Positions 15,743-20,833 of a stretch of 20,833 nt of DNA are shown here, in pieces. The notes below the pieces were generated by a model. The model searched no databases, was not told the DNA's origin, and saw nothing but the letters and a program-made list of their open reading frames with translations. A program made the position numbers and the translations under genes. This DNA comes from a candidate division NC10 bacterium SPGG6 (GTDB lineage: Bacteria; Methylomirabilota; Methylomirabilia; Methylomirabilales; CSP1-5): assembly GCA_001643535.1 (NCBI GenBank), contig LXTG01000052.1:825-21657 (forward strand), in the 5' to 3' direction. The first letter of the stretch is position 1. Each line of letters opens with the position of its first letter.

Positions 15743-15911
15743 CCCGGCAATAAATAGCGGAAAAAACTAGAGGTCCGGGGTCTTGCTCACCTGGGCGCTT
15801 GGAGGCATCCCCGTCCCGTCCCGGCGCAGTCCTTGCACCGGGTCCCTAGCACCCTCAGCCGGAGGTCCGGAAATTGCATGGGGGGAAAGGTGGGGGATAG
15901 GGGGCCCCACT
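15743..15911. other. Intergenic region downstream of the ccm operon
   Basis: An open frame crosses here into the next gene, but its translation looks non-coding. A short direct repeat, AGGTCCGG, occurs near 15771 and again near 15862. No clear terminator hairpin was found. Confidence 0.4.
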
Positions 15912-17156
15912 ATGAACGTAGTTATTCATGCCGTCTTCGCACTTCTCGGAACCGTGCTCAGTAACTATGCTGCAGATATTCCCCCTCCGAATGATAGCGA
16001 TCTGCTCCCGAGGCAAGTCACCGTTTCTCGCGAGCACAACGCCTACTACTCCCTGATAAATATAGAAAAGAGTCTATACAAGCCGACCCAAAACCCTGAT
16101 CTGCTTCAAGACCATCTCGCGGGCAGGAAATGGGATGATGAATTCGTCGCAGAAATCCTGTCAAAAAACCAGCAAGCACGGAAATATTTTCATGAGGCGA
16201 CCCAGAGACCACAATTTCGAGACCCCACCATTGATGAGAACGGAGAGTTTTCCGTCGACGTATTGATGGCGGCGAGCAACATTGCACGTGTGAATTCCCT
16301 GGCCGCGGCACATTCGTTCCGAAGGGGAAGACAAAAAGAAGCCCTCGAGGAAGCTTTGAAGATCATAGATAATGGGCAGATGATTCAGGATTCTCAAGGG
16401 ACCATCGTCCATTATCTGATTGCTACCGACATGAAACGCATCGGGCTAGAACGGATGCAGCGGATAGCAGAGTCCACAACATTATCTCCTGAAATATTGA
16501 TTTGGTACGCTGGGAGGCTCGAGAGATATAAGAAAAACGAGGCAGGTCTGACAGCTGCATTTACGCATGAATATGCGTTTTTCACAACGGCATTAGATGG
16601 GGCTCTTTCGGGCAACCCAAAGTCGACAACAGATGAAAGAATAGAGCCTTTGAGAAAGTACAGTTTTTATTTCCAGCCGAACAAAACGAAATCATTGCAC
16701 GCTAACTTTGTCCGAGGGCAGATCAGCGATGTAGGGGTTCCGTGCGGTTTACGCAGAAATGCGGAGATAAAACGTTTAACGCCTTCTTCCAAGATACAAA
16801 TGTTCGTGACCGAAAATCTCGTTGGCAGGATTCTCGTTGACATTGCCACACCCCCGTATTGGCGTAAAGCGCATGAGGCAAAGTGTGAGGATGATTTGTT
16901 GGTGTCTGCCACTCAGGCATTACTGGCGTTGAGGGCATATAAGATGAGAACCGGACGGTATCCCACGTCGTTGGATGAGTTGGTTCCTCGATACATGAGA
17001 AGGGTGCCGATCGATCCGTTCGATGGGAGACTCTTGAGATATTCTGCGGAGCAGAAGATGATCTATTCCTGGGGGACGGATCTGGCAGACTGGGTTGTCA
17101 AAGAGGACCAAGACGAGAACGAGACGAAGCAGCGGGTGTTTCCAATTAATTTCTGA
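15912..17156 (+). CDS. Unrecognised secreted protein with a pseudopilin-like C-terminal motif
   Basis: About 414 residues from ATG 15912, chosen because AGGGGG lies seven bases upstream and the product then begins with a hydrophobic export-type segment (VVIHAVFALLGTVL). The long middle part is helical and not recognised. The last 100 residues contain TQALLALRAYKMRTGRYPTS, LDELVPRYM and VPIDPFDGRLLRYS. This resembles a motif common at the C-terminus of planctomycete-type and other hypothetical proteins and related to GspG pseudopilin C-termini (RxxGRYP-SLDELVP-YL--VP-DPF-G-PL-Y). Function unknown. The codons are visibly richer in A and T than the ccm genes, which suggests recent acquisition. 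The gene lies 13 bp before the next unknown gene. Confidence 0.75.
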   Translation: MNVVIHAVFALLGTVLSNYAADIPPPNDSDLLPRQVTVSREHNAYYSLINIEKSLYKPTQNPDLLQDHLAGRKWDDEFVAEILSKNQQARKYFHEATQRPQFRDPTIDENGEFSVDVLMAASNIARVNSLAAAHSFRRGRQKEALEEALKIIDNGQMIQDSQGTIVHYLIATDMKRIGLERMQRIAESTTLSPEILIWYAGRLERYKKNEAGLTAAFTHEYAFFTTALDGALSGNPKSTTDERIEPLRKYSFYFQPNKTKSLHANFVRGQISDVGVPCGLRRNAEIKRLTPSSKIQMFVTENLVGRILVDIATPPYWRKAHEAKCEDDLLVSATQALLALRAYKMRTGRYPTSLDELVPRYMRRVPIDPFDGRLLRYSAEQKMIYSWGTDLADWVVKEDQDENETKQRVFPINF

Positions 17157-17169
17157 GGGCCCAGCTCCT

Positions 17170-18111
17170 GTGCGGACATTGAGGCCGGCGATCTTGCCGG
17201 ACAACACAAAGCTCGTCGTAGTCCCGGTGGTGCTCGGGCTGGGGGTGGCTGCCACGGGCGTGGTCCTTGGAAATCTGGTTATGATCGCGCTCCCCCTCAT
17301 CATCCTGGCGGTCTTCCCCGGGCTGCCCATCCTGTTCCACGCCGTGTATCACTTCTTCGTGAAGTTCGAGATTCTCGGAGATCGGCTCGCCGTCATCGAC
17401 CATGTCTCCGACCCCTTTGTCAGCTCACGGGGGCGCCAGGAAATCCAGCTTGGAAGCATCGCGTATTGCTTCTACGTAGACAAGGAAGCGCATCTGCTGA
17501 CGAACCTTCTCGAGAAGCTGAAGCGCTACAACGTACCCGAGACCGAGACCAATTTTGAAAGGGAGCATCTCGGGACCCACTACCGAGTACCCGAGACTGT
17601 TCTCGATGAGCTCGAACGGAGTTCACAAAAGACGTTGAATGATGTAACCGCGACGGGCGTGATCCTCGAAGTCGAGGACATATGCGAGCGGAACAATATT
17701 CCGAGGAAAGTTAGGAGAGAGATCTGCAAGCGGTTGGAGACAGATCAGGGGCTGAGGTTCGAAACCGTACGAGAAAGGCTGAATCCGTATCATATCGATC
17801 CGAAAGATCTGGACCGGATCCGGGATGAATTCTCGAGCCTGGATGCCCCGGTGGTCTCCCCCTTCCTGGTGACCAAGATCAATCTGAAAAAGCTCCGAAA
17901 GATCGATGAATCTCGCCACTGGCAGGCGGCCGCCAAGAGTCGCATCGGGTTGGTCCTGTCGAACGCGGATGGGACGAGGAAAGTCTACCTGATGCGGTTC
18001 CGTGATCTGAAATGGGAGGACGCCCGGGACCTGATGGCGACGATCCGTGACCGGACCCCAGGGATAAAGTTTCTCATGACGCGCAAGGAGCTTCACGCCC
18101 TCCTGAAGTAA
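17170..18111 (+). CDS. Unrecognised membrane protein, possible interrupted PH-like domain
   Basis: About 313 residues from GTG 17170; an in-frame TTG at 17095 inside the previous gene is less likely, and the start is not certain. Two hydrophobic segments near the N-terminus (about 15-32 and 37-56) are followed by KFEILGDRLAVIDHVSD and QLGSIAYCFYV. These resemble the first strands of a bacterial PH domain. After a roughly 170-residue charged helical region, RIGLVLSNADGTRKVYL and LKWEDARDLMATIR resemble the final strands and capping helix of such a domain. The split-PH idea is an inference from pattern only. The gene follows the AT-rich hypothetical by 13 bp, but its own base use is closer to the rest of the window. 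Function unknown. Confidence 0.7.
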   Translation: MRTLRPAILPDNTKLVVVPVVLGLGVAATGVVLGNLVMIALPLIILAVFPGLPILFHAVYHFFVKFEILGDRLAVIDHVSDPFVSSRGRQEIQLGSIAYCFYVDKEAHLLTNLLEKLKRYNVPETETNFEREHLGTHYRVPETVLDELERSSQKTLNDVTATGVILEVEDICERNNIPRKVRREICKRLETDQGLRFETVRERLNPYHIDPKDLDRIRDEFSSLDAPVVSPFLVTKINLKKLRKIDESRHWQAAAKSRIGLVLSNADGTRKVYLMRFRDLKWEDARDLMATIRDRTPGIKFLMTRKELHALLK

Positions 18112-18130
18112 CCGTCTCCCCATCCTGATC

Positions 18131-18158
18131 AAAGGGTCAAGTCTACATTTGACAATAG
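18131..18158. repeat. REP-like short palindrome flanking the transposase remnant
   Basis: GTCAA (18136-18140) and TTGAC (18149-18153) form an inverted repeat around an 8-base centre, just beyond the 3' end of the transposase remnant. GGGTCAAGTCTACATTTGAC-type sequence is, from memory, often found beside REP-associated tyrosine transposases. Confidence 0.4.
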
Positions 18159-18166
18159 GCACTCCA

Positions 18167-18871
18167 TTAATCACGAAGCGATCCGAGGACCTTCTCTACC
18201 CGGCGCCGAAGGGCCCGATCTTCTTTGAGTCTCGTCTCCACGCGCGCGCAAGCCATGCTCACCGTGGTATAGGCGGGGATGCCAAACAGGGTAGCGAACT
18301 CTTTGAGGGGCAACCCGCACTCTTTGCGGCACAGATAGATTGCAACATCCCTCGGCTAGTTCCATTCCCCCCGCCGGACCCGCTGAAGCACCTCCCTGCC
18401 CACTCTGTAGTTTTCGCTGACGGCCTCGACGACCTCGGTTGCCCTTGGCCGAAAAGGGAGAGCTTTTGCCTCTGCAAGCTCGTAGTCTCCCTTGCGCTTC
18501 TTCGCAACCAAGCTCCTAGCCCGTTCTTTGAGTGCCTCTGTCCCGAGAATAACCGGTGCCTTCTTTTGCCCATATATACGCTTGATCTGCTGAGGCACCC
18601 CTGCCTGGATAAACTCCCTGTAGAACCGGACCGCTTGCTCCCATCTTGCCCCCAGTCGCCCCAGCACCTCCTCCTTCGTGAGCCAGTCCGGCGAGGATCC
18701 CCTCTCCAGAAAAGCACGGTGACTACTCCAGGCATACTGCTCGGGTTTCCTCACAAGCCCCGCCTGCACGGGATTGAGGTGGATGTACCGCACTAGTTCG
18801 AGTAAATATGAATCGGCCTCAATCACCAGGGCTTTGAACCGCCCGCGAAAGAGGGGACCATCGCCTGACCC
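18167..18871 (-). pseudogene. REP-associated Y1 transposase (IS200-like, RAYT) remnant
   Basis: The minus strand from about 18871 gives GPLFRGRFKALVIEADSYLL, LVRYIHLNPVQAGLVRKP and YAWSSHRAFL, the second half of the Y1 (HUH) transposase domain in RAYT proteins. The family's N-terminal part, with the HUH histidine pair, is absent, replaced by degenerate heptamer sequence. Downstream the frame reads GEWN, then an amber TAG (18356-18358), then continues in phase as PRDVAIYLCRKECGLPLKEF and FGIPAYTTVSMACARVE to a TAA at 18167-18169. The distal part is the DnaA-C-like HTH often found at the end of these transposases. The gene is therefore doubly broken: 5' deletion plus one in-frame nonsense codon. 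The clean continuation past TAG suggests the mutation is recent. Confidence 0.85.
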
Positions 18872-18941
18872 CATACGTCTGTACGCATCATACGCATACG
18901 TCATACGTGTCATGTCATACGCTCCCATGCGCCTTCATGCG
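18872..18941. repeat. Degenerate CATACGT heptamer array
   Basis: CATACG occurs at 18872, 18889, 18895, 18902 and 18916, and the variant CATGCG at 18926 and 18936. The CATACGT units at 18895 and 18902 are perfectly tandem. The array abuts the point where the transposase homology breaks off and lies upstream of moeA. Confidence 0.65.
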
Positions 18942-19039
18942 CCCACCGAAGTTCCAACTTGTCTTGAGGCCTCACGGCTTGTACGATGAGGTCCTGAATG
19001 GTACCCCGTGACCAGCGGACATGTCGAGGGGGCCGGAAA

Positions 19040-20275
19040 ATGATTGCGGTTGAAGAAGCCCTACGGATAGTGCTCGACTCGGTCGAGAAGCTGGGTTGGG
19101 AATATGTCGCGCTCCTGGATACCCTCGGGCGAGTCCTGGCTGAAGATATCGCCGCGGCCGAGCCGATCCCCGCCTGGGACAATTCGGCGATGGACGGATA
19201 CGCGCTCCGGGCCGAGGACAGCCACGGGGCGAGTGAAGAGCAGCCGGTTGTTCTGCAGATGATCGGGACCGTCGGGGCGGGTCAGATCTTTGAGGGCTTC
19301 CTCGAGAAGGGACAGGCAATTAGGATCATGACCGGCGCCCCACTCCCTGGGGGTGCCGATGCGGTCATTCGCCAGGAGGATACCCACGCAACCGGTCAGG
19401 AGGTCTGCATCCTTCAGCAGTTGCGCCCGGGCCAAAATGTCCGGTACGCGAGCGAGGATGTCAAGGCGGGAGAACAGGTCCTGCCCACAGGAACTTTCTG
19501 TCGGCCTGGGGTCATCGGTCTTTTGGCTGCGCTGGGACGGCGTCGCGTCGCCGTGTATCAACGCCCTCGGGTGGGCATCCTGGCCACCGGGGATGAGCTG
19601 CTTCGGTGGGATGAGGCGCCTCAGCCTGGCAAGATATACAACAGCAATAGCTACGCGATGGCAGCTCAGGTGCTTCAGGCCGGGGGACTGCCGGTTCTTT
19701 TAGGACCAGTGGCTGACTCGAAGGACCTCCTCGCCCAGCACCTGCGAGAGGGGTTGCAGACGGATCTGCTGCTGACCTCTGGAGGGATCTCGGTTGGGGA
19801 CTTCGATATCATCGCCGAGACCTTGAAAGAGCTGGGCGCAGAGGTTTTAGTCCGGAAAGTCAACATGCGGCCGGGCAAACCCTTTACGTTTGCGCTTCTT
19901 GAACAGACACCGATCTGTGCGTTGCCGGGGAATCCGATCTCTTGCATGGTCACCTTTGAACTGTTTGTTCGTCCGGCCCTCAGGAAGATGCAGGGTCACC
20001 GCAGTCTATTCCACCCTGAAATCACAGCTGTAGCCGCCCAATCGATTCGCAATAAGGATCACCGCCCCGCCTATTTGCGGGTGATCTTGACCCAGACCGA
20101 TGCGGGATACGTCGTGCGTCTCACCGGGGATCAGGGCTCGGCGATGCTTCATTCCATGGCCTATGCTGATGGGCTCGCGTGTGTCCCGGGCGAGACCGAG
20201 ATCCCGGTGGGGAGCCAGGTTCGGGTCCTCCTCCTCGGCGACGAGCCGGCGGCACCTGCTCTCGAATCCTGCTGA
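19040..20275 (+). CDS. moeA: Molybdopterin molybdotransferase MoeA
   Basis: 411 residues from ATG 19040, preceded by GAGGGGG at good spacing; the open frame extends to 18998 but without support. MoeA inserts molybdenum into adenylated molybdopterin in the last step of Mo-cofactor synthesis in the cytosol. Family blocks are present in order: IPAWDNSAMDGYAL near residue 55, ILATGDELL, LLTSGGISVGDFD, VNMRPGKPFTFALL and ALPGNPISCMVTFELF, followed by the small C-terminal beta-barrel domain. Length is typical. No other molybdenum gene is in the window. The gene implies at least one molybdoenzyme (nitrate reductase, formate dehydrogenase or similar) elsewhere in the genome. Confidence 0.95.
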   Translation: MIAVEEALRIVLDSVEKLGWEYVALLDTLGRVLAEDIAAAEPIPAWDNSAMDGYALRAEDSHGASEEQPVVLQMIGTVGAGQIFEGFLEKGQAIRIMTGAPLPGGADAVIRQEDTHATGQEVCILQQLRPGQNVRYASEDVKAGEQVLPTGTFCRPGVIGLLAALGRRRVAVYQRPRVGILATGDELLRWDEAPQPGKIYNSNSYAMAAQVLQAGGLPVLLGPVADSKDLLAQHLREGLQTDLLLTSGGISVGDFDIIAETLKELGAEVLVRKVNMRPGKPFTFALLEQTPICALPGNPISCMVTFELFVRPALRKMQGHRSLFHPEITAVAAQSIRNKDHRPAYLRVILTQTDAGYVVRLTGDQGSAMLHSMAYADGLACVPGETEIPVGSQVRVLLLGDEPAAPALESC

Positions 20276-20411
20276 GCAGCGCGAACCGTACACGACCTCT
20301 CCGGATGCCCCTTACGAGCTTGCACCATCGGGGCGGTCGATGGAGGAGTGTTCCCTTGTCGGCTGGGGGGATAGAATGGGCCTCGCCATCGTCTCATGCG
20401 AGGGAGGCAGC

Positions 20412-20720
20412 ATGCACGTAATTCGGATGGGGTTACTCTTTGGGTTCTCTCTTCCGTCGCTGGCGGCGCAGGAGAAAGATGTGCCTGCCGCTCCGACGCC
20501 GGAGGAGGTCGGGATCGAGGTCAAGCGTCGCCTCGAGCGGATCGAGCAGGTCCGCGGCCCCAAGAAGGAGCTCCAGATCATCCCGGCGAACATGGCAATT
20601 CGCATCCGCCCGCCCGATGCCGATCCGCTGGTGGACTTCAGCTACGCCATTCTCTCTGTGACGTTGAAGAAGCCAGTTCAGGGGGTGCGCGAGATTATCT
20701 ACTGGGCCTACTCCCTTTCT
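20412..20720 (+). CDS. Secreted protein of unknown function, truncated at a junction
   Basis: ATG 20412 follows a GAGGGAGG site (20399-20406) and begins a short signal peptide (MGLLFGFSLPSLAAQ). The mature part has VKRRLERIEQVRGPKKELQ, PANMAIRIRPPDADPLVDF and VQGVREIIYWAYSL. I do not recognise the family. The frame stays open to the end of the window. From about 20720 onward, however, the opposite strand clearly encodes glutaminyl-tRNA synthetase, so the true gene is probably cut there and the rest of the open frame is spurious. No partner beyond moeA, which ends 136 bp upstream. Confidence 0.6.
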
Positions 20721-20833
20721 GATGCCATCACCCTGGGCGACCTCTTGTTCAGGTCGTCTTTCAGTGTGTGCTCAAGTAGGGCGATGTCCACGGTGTTGTC
20801 CCGCTTGGCCACGCCGATGCGGTCGCAGAAATC
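20711..20833 (-). pseudogene. glnS: Glutaminyl-tRNA synthetase fragment
   Basis: Read on the minus strand from the window edge, the peptide is DFCDRIGVAKRDNTVD, IALLEHTLKDDLNK, RSPRVMA. This is the block of GlnRS (and GlnRS-like GluRS) catalytic domains with consensus I-FC-RIGV-K-DN--E-A-LE-C-REDLN--APR-MAV. After RVMA, where the family continues VIDPV, the frame reads SERE and then meets TAG at 20708-20710, so homology stops at about 20722. The N-terminal side runs off the window. The head-on join with a truncated plus-strand gene is best explained by a chimeric contig end, or less likely by a real rearrangement. Confidence 0.8.

Noticed and set aside
20412..20833. Hypothetical protein continuing to the window edge
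   Set aside because: The last 110 bases encode a GlnRS block on the other strand, so the plus-strand continuation is probably spurious.

Overview
The window is about 20.8 kb of high-GC bacterial DNA. The organism is a Gram-negative-type bacterium that makes c-type cytochromes by System I (Ccm) and carries complex I and molybdenum cofactor genes. Gene content and the short degenerate heptamer repeats between genes would fit a deep-branching lineage such as NC10/Methylomirabilota or a relative, but nothing here fixes the taxonomy. Both ends look chimeric: unrelated gene fragments are abutted within a few hundred bases. The sequence may therefore be a whole metagenomic contig with unreliable ends.

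Layout. (1) Bases 1-852 are a mosaic: an unrecognised minus-strand fragment, a DUF1501-like fragment, an IMP dehydrogenase fragment, and the C-terminal part of a transglutaminase-like protein. The last of these runs into the next gene through a TAATG overlap. (2) Bases 852-3470 encode a secreted thioredoxin/DUF255 (YyaL-like) protein with a C-terminal DUF3105 domain. (3) Bases 3616-3786 hold a degraded antitoxin-type HTH relic. (4) Bases 3876-7263 carry a minus-strand set: GH20 hexosaminidase-like enzyme, rhomboid protease with a zinc ribbon, and SixA-type phosphatase. (5) Bases 7778-15742 form the core of the window: nuoD followed by ccmA, ccmB, ccmC, ccmD, ccmE, ccmF, ccmG, ccmH and a ccmI-like TPR gene, all on the plus strand and mostly overlapping or nearly so. 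The one sizeable gap, between ccmE and ccmF, holds an inverted array of degenerate heptamers with a near-consensus sigma-70-type promoter. (6) Bases 15912-18111 hold two unrecognised genes; the first is visibly AT-richer than its surroundings. (7) Bases 18167-18871 are a broken REP-associated (Y1) transposase. (8) Bases 19040-20275 are moeA. (9) A secreted hypothetical begins at 20412 and is cut at about 20720, where an antisense glutaminyl-tRNA synthetase fragment starts.

How the genes work together. CcmABCDE moves and chaperones haem across the inner membrane. CcmF, CcmG, CcmH and the CcmI-like protein reduce apocytochrome thiols and ligate the haem. The thioredoxin-fold CcmG has an unusual CxxxC motif. 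A lone nuoD, the quinone-site subunit of complex I, sits 12 bp before ccmA with no other nuo gene in view, so it is probably co-transcribed with the cytochrome maturation genes. I found no CRISPR array, tRNA, rRNA or intact mobile element, and no clearly new multi-gene system. The most unusual points are the nuoD-ccm linkage, the CxxxC CcmG, the heptamer/promoter element and the chimeric ends.
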